Shown here one piece after another: positions 1-7,471 of a stretch of DNA of 11,374 nucleotides (positions within the stretch are counted from its first letter, which is position 1; each line of letters opens with the position of its first letter). Source of the stretch: Gammaproteobacteria bacterium (lineage in GTDB: Bacteria > Pseudomonadota > Gammaproteobacteria > Steroidobacterales > Steroidobacteraceae). The stretch covers positions 1 to 11,374 of the forward strand of contig JAFAVO010000180.1 of NCBI GenBank assembly GCA_019242385.1. Direction: 5' to 3'. A program made the position numbers and the translations under genes. The notes beneath the pieces were generated by a model. That model was not told where the DNA came from. It was given only the letters and a program-made list of their open reading frames with translations, and searched no databases.

Positions 1-1223
1 GGTTGCACCCCGACGCCGGCCCTGAAGAGATAGCCGGCGATCACCGGTCCGAGCGCCGCGCCGCCGCGACCCACGCCGATGACGAAGCCGGTGCCGGTGG
101 CGCGCACGTGCGTCGGGAACACGTGCGCGAACAGCAGGTACAGCCCGGCGATCGAGGCGTTGGTGAAAAAGCCCGCGACGGTGAGGATGGTGCGCAGGTT
201 GCCGGCATCGGCCGCGCCGTGGCCGAAGCGCACGATCATGAGAGCACCGGCAATCAGCGTGCAGATGGTGAGCGGCTTCAGTCCCACGCGCGTGGCGAGC
301 AGGCCGAACAACGCCCCACCGGTGGCGCCGCCGAGGCTCACCCAGGTGAGCATGGCTGCGGACTGCGAGGCGTAGCCCATGTCGGCGACGATCTTGGGCA
401 CCCATTTCAGGATGAAGTAGAAGCTGCTGATGTGGGCGAAGTAGGCAAAGGTGATCAGTACCGTCGTAGCGAGCAGCGCCGGCCGCAGGATGTCGGCGAC
501 CGAGCGCTTCTCCATGGCCGGTGCGAGTGCGCTCAGCTCGGCGGCGGGCGGATGACCGAGTCGAATGAGGATGCGGTTGATGTGCGCGAGCGCACCCGGT
601 GCGCGGCGGCGGTCGAGGAATGCCACCGACTCGGGCAGCAGGAAATAGACGATCGGCAGGAACGCGGCGGTCGCCCAGGCGCCGCCCAGGAACACGGCAT
701 GCCAGCTGGCGTGCGCGAGGAGCCGCTGTACCAACAATCCGCCGATGACCCCGCCGAGTGGGTAGCCGATCACCATGAGCGAGAGCGCAAAGCTGCGCGA
801 GCGCCGGTTGGAGAGCTCGGCGGCCGCGGCGTTGATGGCCGCGAGTGTGCCGCCAATCCCCAACCCCGTGAGCAGCCGCCATGGCAGCAGGTGCGCGACT
901 GCATGCGCATGAGCGGCGCCGAACATACCGGCGGCCATCGCGATCAGGCACCCAAGTATGGTCGGCCGCCGGCCGAGCTTGTCGGCGACGCCGCCGAGCA
1001 GCAGCGAGCCGGCGGCCATGCCGAACAGCTCCATCGAGAGCGTCCAGCCGAGCAGCGCCTTGTCGATGTGCCAGTCGCGGGCAATTCCGGGAGAGGCGAA
1101 GCTGATCGAGAGCACATCGAATCCATCGAGCGCATTCAGCCCGACGGTGACCAGCACCGCGAGCCACTGGCGCCGTCGCATGACGCCATGATCGATGATG
1201 GATTTCGGGTCCCGGCCCGTCAT
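1..1223 (-). CDS. MFS aromatic acid:H+ symporter (AAHS-like), C-terminus cut by left window edge
   Basis: Inner-membrane carrier predicted to bring an aromatic acid into the cell with protons. I translated this gene from the complementary strand: an ATG at 1223 opens 407 codons with no stop before the window edge, so only the extreme C-terminus is missing. TM1 contains D33-G-F-D36, the paired aspartates typical of the AAHS family (PcaK, VanK and relatives). MFS motif A follows at about residues 77-89 (GGVADKLGRRPTI), and the first half ends with the PESV motif near 197. A conserved R-A-T-G-T-G-F stretch lies near 374-380. The 27-bp gap to the upstream marR stop and the shared strand suggest one transcript. 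A G-rich stretch precedes the ATG. The substrate cannot be read from sequence; vanillate-, hydroxycinnamate- or dimer-type acids fit the neighbours. Confidence 0.88.
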   Translation of the reverse strand, partial: MTGRDPKSIIDHGVMRRRQWLAVLVTVGLNALDGFDVLSISFASPGIARDWHIDKALLGWTLSMELFGMAAGSLLLGGVADKLGRRPTILGCLIAMAAGMFGAAHAHAVAHLLPWRLLTGLGIGGTLAAINAAAAELSNRRSRSFALSLMVIGYPLGGVIGGLLVQRLLAHASWHAVFLGGAWATAAFLPIVYFLLPESVAFLDRRRAPGALAHINRILIRLGHPPAAELSALAPAMEKRSVADILRPALLATTVLITFAYFAHISSFYFILKWVPKIVADMGYASQSAAMLTWVSLGGATGGALFGLLATRVGLKPLTICTLIAGALMIVRFGHGAADAGNLRTILTVAGFFTNASIAGLYLLFAHVFPTHVRATGTGFVIGVGRGGAALGPVIAGYLFRAGVGVQ

Positions 1224-1250
1224 GTTCCCCCCGGTGTCCACCGCCGCAGC

Positions 1251-1727
1251 TTATTCGTGAATGCGGGTGAGCAGCTCGATGAGTTTGGCCACTTCCTTGT
1301 CATTGAAGCGCGACTTGAGCCAATGCTCGTGCTGCTGGATGGCGCGCTTGGCAGTGGCGAGTGCCCTGCGCCCGCGCTCGGTGAGATTGAGCGCCTGCTT
1401 GCGACCGTCACTGCGGGACTTGCGCCGCACCAGGTAGCCCTTGGCCTCGAGGCGGTTGACGATGGCCATGGTGGTGGCGCGGTCCATGCGCATGCGCTGC
1501 GCCAGACCGGTCTGCGCGATATCGGGGTGATCATCGATCAGCCACAGGGCCGAGACCTGCTTCTGCGTGAGATCGAGCTCGGCAAAGGTCTCGGTGAAGT
1601 GCCGGTAGACCGCGCCGTGCGCGAGGCGGATATGAAAGCCGACGATGTTGCGGATCTCGCCGATGTCCTCATCACCCGCTACGTGCGGTGTGGTGATCGC
1701 GACGGACTCTTTGGGAAGTTTCGGCAT
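1251..1727 (-). CDS. MarR-family winged-helix transcriptional regulator
   Basis: Dimeric DNA-binding regulator, probably a repressor released by a phenolic acid or its CoA thioester. It has 158 residues, a normal MarR length. The core begins near residue 51 (LDLTQKQVSALWLI). The recognition helix lies around 81-93 (MDRATTMAIVNRL). The wing runs about 98-114, with the family's D-x-R at D107 and R109 and then LNLTERGR. Flanking N- and C-terminal helices would form the dimer interface. It is transcribed divergently from the dioxygenase at 1790 and is followed after 27 bp by the MFS permease. The 62-bp divergent spacer holds a 19-bp inverted repeat overlapping both candidate -10 boxes, the usual setting for autoregulation. 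A GGGGTAGG stretch lies just upstream of the ATG. The effector is unknown. Confidence 0.93.
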   Translation of the reverse strand: MPKLPKESVAITTPHVAGDEDIGEIRNIVGFHIRLAHGAVYRHFTETFAELDLTQKQVSALWLIDDHPDIAQTGLAQRMRMDRATTMAIVNRLEAKGYLVRRKSRSDGRKQALNLTERGRRALATAKRAIQQHEHWLKSRFNDKEVAKLIELLTRIHE

Positions 1728-1745
1728 CGCCTACCCCGGGCCTGA

Positions 1746-1764
1746 TTGTTAGTATAACTTACAA
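1746..1764. promoter_or_regulatory. Probable MarR operator: 19-bp imperfect inverted repeat
   Basis: TTGTTAGTATAACTTACAA is an inverted repeat with 7 of 9 base pairs matching per half-site and a central T (pattern TTGTnAGT-nnn-ACTnACAA). It lies 18 bp from the marR start and 25 bp from the dioxygenase start, in the only AT-rich part of this spacer. Size, symmetry and position fit a MarR dimer site. A related but weaker repeat occurs at 8921-8939. Binding is inferred. Confidence 0.72.
1751..1758. promoter_or_regulatory. Overlapping candidate -10 boxes for the two divergent promoters
   Basis: Within the inverted repeat, the plus strand reads TATAAC at 1753-1758 and the minus strand reads TATACT over 1756-1751. 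Each matches five of six positions of the sigma-70 -10 consensus. I see no convincing -35 element at standard spacing on either side, where the flanks are GC-rich. A regulator on the repeat would occlude both promoters at once. The call rests on the -10 matches and position only. Confidence 0.4.
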
Positions 1765-1789
1765 ACTCCCGCCGACGAGGGAACGTGCC

Positions 1790-3256
1790 ATGAGCCACTT
1801 TCCTGCTACCCCCGCCTTCAGCGGCTTCAACACGCCCTCGCGCATCGAAGCGGACATCCTCGATCTGGCGCACACGGGCACCATTCCGCCCGAGCTCGAT
1901 GGCGCTTTCTTCCGCGTGCAGCCCGATCCCCAGTTTCCGCCGCGCCTCGGCGATGACATCGCCTTCAACGGCGATGGCATGATCAGCCGCTTCCACATCC
2001 ATCAGGGCCGCTGCGATTTCCGCCAGCGCTGGGCGCGTACCGACAAATGGCAGCTGGAGCATGCCGCCGGCCGGGCCCTGTTCGGGGCCTATCGTAACCC
2101 GCTCACCGATGAGGAGTCGGTACGGGGGCGGATACGCGGCACCGCCAACACCAACGCCTGGATTCACGGCGGCCGGCTGTACGCGTTGAAGGAGGATTCA
2201 CCCGCCCTGGTGATGAACGCTGCGACCCTCGAGACCGAAGGCTACACCTCCTTCAACGGCAGGATGACCGGTCAGACCTTCACCGCGCACCCGAAGGTGG
2301 ACCCCCACACCGGCAACATGCTCGCCTTCGGCTACGCCGCCTCGGGACTGTGCACCGATGACTGCACCTTCTACGAGATCACCCCGAGCGGTGAGCTGAT
2401 CCGCGAGCTGTGGTTCAAGGCGCCGTATTACTGCATGATGCACGACTTCGCCATCACCCCGGACTACGCGCTCTTCCACATCGTCCCCTCGATCGGCAGC
2501 TGGGAGCGGCTGCGCCAGGGTTTGCCGCACTTCGGCTTCGACACGCAGCTGCCGGTGTACCTGGGGGTCCTGCCGCGCCGCGCCGGCGCAACCGCGCGCG
2601 ATATCCGCTGGTTCAAACGCGACAACTGCTTCGCCAGCCACGTGCTGAACGCCTTCCAGGAAGGCACCCGTATCCATTTCGACACGCCGGAAGCGAGGAA
2701 CAACATGTTCCCGTTCTTCCCGGACGTGCGCGGCGCGCCGTTCAATCATCAGGAGGCGCAGAGCTTTCTCACCCGCTGGACCGTGGACATGAGCGCCGAT
2801 GCCGCGCAGTTCGCAGGTGTCGAGCGGCTCACCGAGACGGCCGCGGAATTCCCGCGCATCGACGAGCGCTTCACCGGTCTGCCTTACCGCCACGGCTGGC
2901 TGCTCGAGATGGACCTGCGCCGGCCGGTGGAGCTGCGCGGGGGCAGCGCCGGCGGCCTGCTCATGAACTGCCTGTTGCACAAGGATCTCGCCAGCGGCGC
3001 GGAGCAGCACTGGTGGTGCGGGCCGGTATCGAGCCTGCAGGAGCCATGCTTCATTCCGCGCCACCGCAAAGCGGCAGAGGGCGATGGCTGGATCGTGCAG
3101 ATCTGCAACCGCCTGGACGAGCACTGCAGCGACCTGCTGCTGTTCGACGCGCTGGAGATCGCCGGGGGGCCGATCGCGACCGTCCATGTGCCCATCCGCC
3201 TGCGCTTTGGCCTGCACGGCAACTGGGCGGACGCGCGGGATATCGGGCTCGCGTGA
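1790..3256 (+). CDS. Carotenoid-oxygenase-family dioxygenase, probable lignostilbene (4-hydroxystilbene) alpha,beta-dioxygenase
   Basis: Predicted soluble non-heme Fe(II) enzyme that splits the central C=C bond of a 4-hydroxystilbene with O2, giving two aromatic aldehydes. It has 488 residues, the size of bacterial lignostilbene dioxygenases. The four iron-ligand histidines are visible: H167 (TAHPK), H218 (MMHDF), H284 (ASHVLNAF) and H476 (LHGNW). The second-shell glutamates expected in the RPE65/CCD fold are also present: E135, E353 (EFPRI) and E418 (EPCFIPR). F59, Y101 and K134 sit at the numbering I recall for the phenol-binding residues of NOV1 and LsdA, which separates stilbene cleavers from carotenoid cleavers. 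The ATG at 1790 has a GAGGGA Shine-Dalgarno sequence about 8 nt upstream. It diverges from marR and probably shares its operator. The exact stilbene substrate is not determined; resveratrol-like or isoeugenol-like activity is possible. Confidence 0.9.
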   Translation: MSHFPATPAFSGFNTPSRIEADILDLAHTGTIPPELDGAFFRVQPDPQFPPRLGDDIAFNGDGMISRFHIHQGRCDFRQRWARTDKWQLEHAAGRALFGAYRNPLTDEESVRGRIRGTANTNAWIHGGRLYALKEDSPALVMNAATLETEGYTSFNGRMTGQTFTAHPKVDPHTGNMLAFGYAASGLCTDDCTFYEITPSGELIRELWFKAPYYCMMHDFAITPDYALFHIVPSIGSWERLRQGLPHFGFDTQLPVYLGVLPRRAGATARDIRWFKRDNCFASHVLNAFQEGTRIHFDTPEARNNMFPFFPDVRGAPFNHQEAQSFLTRWTVDMSADAAQFAGVERLTETAAEFPRIDERFTGLPYRHGWLLEMDLRRPVELRGGSAGGLLMNCLLHKDLASGAEQHWWCGPVSSLQEPCFIPRHRKAAEGDGWIVQICNRLDEHCSDLLLFDALEIAGGPIATVHVPIRLRFGLHGNWADARDIGLA

Positions 3257-3325
3257 GCCACCCCAGGAAATCGCGCCTCGCGCGCACGAAGGCTCACGTC
3301 CAAGAAGACGCGCGATTTCCCGGGG
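3253..3325. terminator. Convergent-gene hairpin, probable bidirectional terminator with an alternative stem
   Basis: The gap between the convergent dioxygenase and MFS genes holds a 16-bp inverted repeat. CCCCAGGAAATCGCGC at 3261-3276 pairs with GCGCGATTTCCCGGGG at 3310-3325, with one A-C mismatch and a loop of about 33 nt. A second perfect 7-bp pair, GTGAGCC at 3253-3259 (overlapping the dioxygenase stop) and GGCTCAC at 3291-3297, interleaves with the first, so the two stems form a pseudoknot or compete. No clear U-tract follows on either strand. Termination is therefore inferred from position and stem strength; an mRNA-stabilising structure is the alternative. Confidence 0.55.
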
Positions 3326-3333
3326 ACCCCGGG
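3319..3333. repeat. Short perfect GC palindrome
   Basis: CCCGGGGACCCCGGG is a 7-bp inverted repeat around a single central A. It overlaps the right arm of the larger hairpin and ends 8 bp before the last base of the convergent MFS stop codon. It could strengthen termination for the minus-strand operon, or be chance in GC-rich DNA. Confidence 0.4.
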
Positions 3334-3340
3334 GCCCGAT

Positions 3341-4972
3341 TCAGAGGCCAGGGGCGGGTTGCGCCGCCTGTATCTGCTCCCCACCGCGCAGCGCACGCTC
3401 GATGAGTCCCGCTTCATCGCGGCGCACGCGCCGTGCCAGCGCGATCAGCATCAGCACGATCGGCGGGGCCACCCAGTTAATGGAGAGAATCGCAGCCGCG
3501 AGATCGCCGCCGTTGGCGTCGGCGATCATGCCCACCACGAACGGCCCGATGCCGATACCGAACAGTGTGTAGACGACGAGGTAGAGGCTCGCGGTGATGC
3601 CACGCATGCGCGGCAGCACCTGCTCGAACATCAGGGCGTACAGCGGCGGGTACCACGCAGTCAGCACCAGGCTGTAGAGCACGAAGCGCGCATAGAACGA
3701 CAGCGGATCGGGCGCGTGATAGACCCAGATGGCGATGAGCGGCGAGACGCCGAGTGCGACCAGCGTGACGTAGGCACGCCCGGCCCCGGGAAAGCGCGCA
3801 TTGATGCGGTCTGAGAGCGGCCCCGCCATCATCGGTCCGACGATGCCGAGTGCACCCGCCAGCAGGCCGAACTGCAGCCCGGTGGCCGCAGGCGACAGCC
3901 CATAGTGCTTCATGAGGAACGAAGGGGTGAAACCCATGGTGCCGTAGTTGATCATCATCTGCAGTGCCGCCACTGCGAAGCACAGCAGCAGTGCCGGGGA
4001 GCCGGTGATCACCTCGAAGGCGGGACGGTCGGCGAGACTCAGCCGCTGCAGCAGGTTCACCACCACCAGCGCGCCGAAGCCCACCACCGCCCACTGCAGC
4101 ACGTGCGGGCTCACCGCCAGTGAGCCGAAGTGCAGCGGCGGCCGCGGGGATAGCGTCGATGTCAGGCGTACCAACAGCACTGCGGCAACCACCACCACGA
4201 GCGTCGCTGCCAGGCTGACACTCCAGTAGCGTGCGCCGGCACGCCGGCTGGCGAGGGTCAGCCAGTTGATGCCGGGTGTCACCGCGCCGAGCAGTCCGAG
4301 ACTCGCGCGGAAGGGGTGCGGATCAGGCGGCGACTCGATCCCGTCCAGGCGCCCGCGCCGCGGCTCGGGCATCCGCCACAGGAGCACGGCCAGCACCAAC
4401 CCCGGGGCCGCGGCGAGCAGAAATGCGAACTGCCACCCCTTCAGTCCGAGCGGGGCGGCGCGCGCCGCATGCAGGTGATCCCACCAGTCCGCCGCGACGC
4501 CACCGAGCACCGAGGAGCCGCCGAGGCCAAGCGCGATCGCCGCAGCGATCACCGCCATGGCAAAGCCGCGCCGCGGCTTGGGATAGTGATCCAACACCAG
4601 CGAGATCCCCGCGGGCTGCGCCGAGCCTTCGCCGATGCCGACCCCGAGACGGGACGCAGCCAGCAGCGCAAAGCCGTGCGCGGCCGCGGCCAGCGCCGTC
4701 GCCACTGACCAGAAGGCGAGTGTGATCCCGAGCAGCCGCGTGCGCACCCAGCCGTCGGCCAGCCGCCCGATGGGCAGCGAGAACAGGGCGTAGAACAGCG
4801 CAAACACCGTGCCGTACAGCAGGCCCATCTCGGCATCGCCGATGCCGATGTCGTGCTTGATGCGCGGAGCGAGGATGGCGAGGATGTTGCGATCGAGCAG
4901 GCTCATCGCGTTGGTGAGCGCCACCAGCGCCAGCGCGTAGCCGGCGCTCCTGGTGAAGGCTGCGCGGCTCAC
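3341..4972 (-). CDS. MFS transporter, Spinster-like, with an apparent two-helix insertion between halves
   Basis: Predicted inner-membrane carrier of 543 residues from a GTG at 4972. I chose this start because GTGA overlaps the ligW stop by 4 bp, a classic coupling arrangement. In-frame sequence further upstream lies inside ligW and reads like a shadow. TM1 carries LDRNILAIL (about 26-34), typical of Spinster-like carriers, and motif A appears at 69-80 (GRLADGWVRTRL). The first half ends near 202 (PEPRRG). Before the second half resumes near 325 there are two extra hydrophobic segments, about 250-269 and 291-308, so 14 rather than 12 helices are likely. It is the last gene of a four-gene operon and converges on the dioxygenase. 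It probably moves an aromatic acid related to the LigW pathway; substrate and direction are unknown. Confidence 0.85.
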   Translation of the reverse strand: MSRAAFTRSAGYALALVALTNAMSLLDRNILAILAPRIKHDIGIGDAEMGLLYGTVFALFYALFSLPIGRLADGWVRTRLLGITLAFWSVATALAAAAHGFALLAASRLGVGIGEGSAQPAGISLVLDHYPKPRRGFAMAVIAAAIALGLGGSSVLGGVAADWWDHLHAARAAPLGLKGWQFAFLLAAAPGLVLAVLLWRMPEPRRGRLDGIESPPDPHPFRASLGLLGAVTPGINWLTLASRRAGARYWSVSLAATLVVVVAAVLLVRLTSTLSPRPPLHFGSLAVSPHVLQWAVVGFGALVVVNLLQRLSLADRPAFEVITGSPALLLCFAVAALQMMINYGTMGFTPSFLMKHYGLSPAATGLQFGLLAGALGIVGPMMAGPLSDRINARFPGAGRAYVTLVALGVSPLIAIWVYHAPDPLSFYARFVLYSLVLTAWYPPLYALMFEQVLPRMRGITASLYLVVYTLFGIGIGPFVVGMIADANGGDLAAAILSINWVAPPIVLMLIALARRVRRDEAGLIERALRGGEQIQAAQPAPGL

Positions 4973-6024
4973 AGCCTGAACCAGCGCTCGGCGTTGCTCT
5001 GCATCAGCTTCTTCTTGGTCGCGAGCGGTATGTCGAGGTTGTCGTGGGTGCGCACCTCGTCGGCGTGAAACTGATACGGATAGTCCATGGCGTACATCAC
5101 CCGGTCCTCGCCCACCACCTGTTGCGTGAAGCGGATCGCCGGCTCCCAGGCCATGCCGCTGGTGGTGATGAGGACGTTCGAGCGCAGGTACTCGAGAATG
5201 GTCTTCTTCAGCGGCCGCAGGCACGCGTAGCGCTGCGAGCGCACGGTGGCCTGGTGCATGTAGTCGATGCGGTAGATCCAGAAGGGCAGCGCCTCGCCCA
5301 TGTGCCCCACCATGATCTGCAGATCCGGGTAGCGGTCGAAGATACCGCTGGTGATCAGCCGCAGCAGATGCAGCCCGACCTCGACGCCGAAGCCGAACAC
5401 CGCCCCATCGAGCCCGGCCTCCAGCATCGGCCCGATCATCGCATCCGGGGGCGAGGACGGGTGGATGTACAGCGGCTGGCCCGTCTCGGTCAGCGCGCGG
5501 AAAATCGGGTCGAACTTCGGATGATCGAGATACTCACCCTGGGTGTGGCTGTTGATCTGCACGCCCTTGAAGTTCAGCTCGCGCGCGCCTCGCAGGATCT
5601 CGCCGGCGGACCACACTGGGTCCTGCGGAGCGACGGTGGTCATGCCGATGTAGCGATCCTGGTGGGCCGCGACGTGCCCGGCCAGGTAGTCGTTGGCGCG
5701 CCGCGCGAGGCCACGCGCCTCCTCCAGGTCCGTGAGCGGCTGCGCGCCGGGCGCGGTGAGGGCGAGGACCGCCCTGTCGATGCCGGTCTCGTCCATGTGC
5801 CGCAGACGCTGCTCGCCGAGGTCGAGCAACCGCTCGAGGATGGTGGTGGCGCGCTCGGATGGGCTGCGTGCATAGAATCCCCAGAGCGAAGTCACTCCCT
5901 TGTCCGCGCTGCCCTCCTTCACCATGCGCAGGTAGCAGTCGATCTGCTCGCGCGTCGCGAAGGCTTCTTCGGTAGCGATGCGCAGGTAGCCGCGGTCGCC
6001 GCCGGTCTTCAGCTCATGGCTCAC
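4969..6024 (-). CDS. ligW: 5-carboxyvanillate decarboxylase (LigW-type, amidohydrolase superfamily)
   Basis: Predicted cytosolic Mn(II)-dependent, non-oxidative decarboxylase turning 5-carboxyvanillate into vanillate and CO2, a step in catabolism of 5,5'-biaryl and other C5-substituted lignin units. Its 351 residues read as a close relative of Novosphingobium LigW. That assignment comes from memory of the family, including the opening LKTGG and GYLRIATEEAFATRE, then SLWGFYA, SPSERA, INSHTQG and MGEALP. The LigW active-site residues fall at the expected numbers: E19, R58, H188, H241, D314 and Y317. The start is GTG at 6024, 3 nt after the aldehyde dehydrogenase stop; the nearby ATG is out of frame and runs into TGA. 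Its stop overlaps the GTG of the next MFS gene. Placement behind an aldehyde dehydrogenase suits making 5-carboxyvanillate from its aldehyde. Other gamma-resorcylate-type decarboxylases are less likely. Confidence 0.92.
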   Translation of the reverse strand: MSHELKTGGDRGYLRIATEEAFATREQIDCYLRMVKEGSADKGVTSLWGFYARSPSERATTILERLLDLGEQRLRHMDETGIDRAVLALTAPGAQPLTDLEEARGLARRANDYLAGHVAAHQDRYIGMTTVAPQDPVWSAGEILRGARELNFKGVQINSHTQGEYLDHPKFDPIFRALTETGQPLYIHPSSPPDAMIGPMLEAGLDGAVFGFGVEVGLHLLRLITSGIFDRYPDLQIMVGHMGEALPFWIYRIDYMHQATVRSQRYACLRPLKKTILEYLRSNVLITTSGMAWEPAIRFTQQVVGEDRVMYAMDYPYQFHADEVRTHDNLDIPLATKKKLMQSNAERWFRL

Positions 6025-6027
6025 GCG

Positions 6028-7467
6028 TCAGCCTTCGTGGACCGCCTTGACGACCATGCACGACATGACCCCTTCTGGGCCATTCTCGGACCCATGACCC
6101 GACCACTTGACCCCGCCGAAGGGCGCATCGCCGGCGCTGAGCGTCGTGGTGTTGATGCATAACATCCCGGTCTCCACCTCGCGCGCGAGCCGCCGCTGCC
6201 GCGCGGCGTCGCTGGTCCAGGCGAAGGCGGCCAGCCCGTAAGGCAGGCGGTTGGCCTCGGCGATCATGTCCGCCTCGGTGCGGAAGGGATTGACGAGCGC
6301 AACGGGGCCGAAGGGCTCCTCGTTCATGATGGGCGCGCTCAGGGGAATCTCCGACAACACCGTCGGTGCATAGAAGTAGCCCTGCGTGCCCAGGCGCCGG
6401 CCGCCGGTGTGGATCCGGGCACCGGCGCGCACCGCGCCCCCGATCAGCCGCTCCATGGCATCCGGCCGGCGCGGATTGGCCATCGGACCCATCTGCACGC
6501 CCTCCTCCAGTCCGTTGCCGACCCGCAGCTGCGCGGCGCGCTCGCTGAAACCGCTGAGAAAACGCTCGTAGACGCCTTCCTGCACGATGAAGCGGGTCGG
6601 CGAGACACACACCTGCCCGGCATTGCGGTGCTTGGACGCGACCATCGCCTTCAATACCTGCTCGAGATCGGCGTCCTCGAAGACCAGCACCGCGCCATGG
6701 CCGCCGAGCTCCATGGTGGTGCGCTTGCAATCCTCGGCGGCCAGCTTCATGAGGTGCTTGCCGACCACGGTCGAGCCCGTGAAGCTCAGCTTGCGGATGA
6801 CGGGGGAGGCGAGCAGGTGCCTCGAGACCTCATCCGGAACACCGAACACCGCCTGCGCCACCTCCTTCGGCAGCCCGGCATCGAGCAGCGACTGGAGCAC
6901 CGCGAGTGCCGAGGCGGGCGCTTCCTCTGCGGCCTTCATGATCACCGAGCAGCCGGCTGCGATCGGCGCGCCGAGCTTGCGGCCCGGATTGCCGATGGGG
7001 AAGTTCCAGGGCGCGAACGCCGCGACCGGCCCGACCGGCTCGAAGCTCACGGTGGAGCGCAGGCCGGCGGGGCGCACGAGCTGACGACCGTACAGGCGGT
7101 GGCACTCGCCTGCGTAGAACTCGAACAGCGTGACGTTCATCATCACTTCGATGCGCGACTCGGCGAGCGTCTTGCCCTCTTCCAGCGTTGCGATGCGCGC
7201 GATCTCCTCCTGACGCTCGCGCAGCAACTGCGCGGCTCCCAACAGCACGGCCGCGCGCTGCTGCGCCGGTGCCTCGCGCCATAGCCGGAATCCCCGCTGC
7301 GCGGCATCGAGCGCCCGATCCAGATCGGCTGGCTCTGCGAGGGGCAGCGCGCCGAGCGCAGCCGCGGTGGCGGGGTTGACGACCGTATGGGTGCGGCGGT
7401 GCGCGGCGGGGATCTGCTCCCCGTCGATGATCATGTGCAGCCGCGGGTAGCCCCGGTCCGTGCTCAC
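6028..7467 (-). CDS. NAD(P)-dependent aldehyde dehydrogenase, probably acting on an aromatic aldehyde
   Basis: Oxidises an aldehyde to its carboxylate in the cytosol. From the GTG at 7467 it has 479 residues, normal for the family, and the N-terminus YPRLHMIIDGE has the usual look. This GTG lies 4 nt after the upstream MFS stop; an ATG at 7434 is the alternative, and longer versions would run into the MFS gene. Catalytic residues are intact: N155 in PWNFP, K178, E253 in ELGG and nucleophile C287 in GQVCVSP. NEEPFGP (382-388) follows. K178 is followed by Ala rather than the common Pro (MKAAEEAP), a variant I recall in some SSADH-like enzymes. By family alone it could be called succinate-semialdehyde dehydrogenase. 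Its position just before ligW and near a stilbene dioxygenase favours vanillin-, 4-hydroxybenzaldehyde- or 5-carboxyvanillin-type aldehydes. Confidence 0.88.
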   Translation of the reverse strand: MSTDRGYPRLHMIIDGEQIPAAHRRTHTVVNPATAAALGALPLAEPADLDRALDAAQRGFRLWREAPAQQRAAVLLGAAQLLRERQEEIARIATLEEGKTLAESRIEVMMNVTLFEFYAGECHRLYGRQLVRPAGLRSTVSFEPVGPVAAFAPWNFPIGNPGRKLGAPIAAGCSVIMKAAEEAPASALAVLQSLLDAGLPKEVAQAVFGVPDEVSRHLLASPVIRKLSFTGSTVVGKHLMKLAAEDCKRTTMELGGHGAVLVFEDADLEQVLKAMVASKHRNAGQVCVSPTRFIVQEGVYERFLSGFSERAAQLRVGNGLEEGVQMGPMANPRRPDAMERLIGGAVRAGARIHTGGRRLGTQGYFYAPTVLSEIPLSAPIMNEEPFGPVALVNPFRTEADMIAEANRLPYGLAAFAWTSDAARQRRLAREVETGMLCINTTTLSAGDAPFGGVKWSGHGSENGPEGVMSCMVVKAVHEG

Positions 7468-7471
7468 GGTG

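Noticed and set aside
3..1745. 580-codon open frame on the plus strand
   Set aside because: It runs antisense to the permease and MarR genes, both clearly recognisable. Its protein is rich in Arg, Gly, Glu and His without domains, a typical shadow in GC-rich DNA.
2198..3217. 339-codon minus-strand open frame opposite the dioxygenase
   Set aside because: The plus-strand gene has all catalytic residues. The antisense product has no recognisable motif.
4973..5224. 84-residue N-terminal extension of the second Spinster-like carrier
   Set aside because: It lies inside ligW in another frame and is not transporter-like. The GTG overlapping the ligW stop gives a normal N-terminus.
5044..6162. 372-codon plus-strand open frame opposite ligW
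   Set aside because: Antisense shadow of a gene with a complete LigW active site; it also runs across a gene junction.
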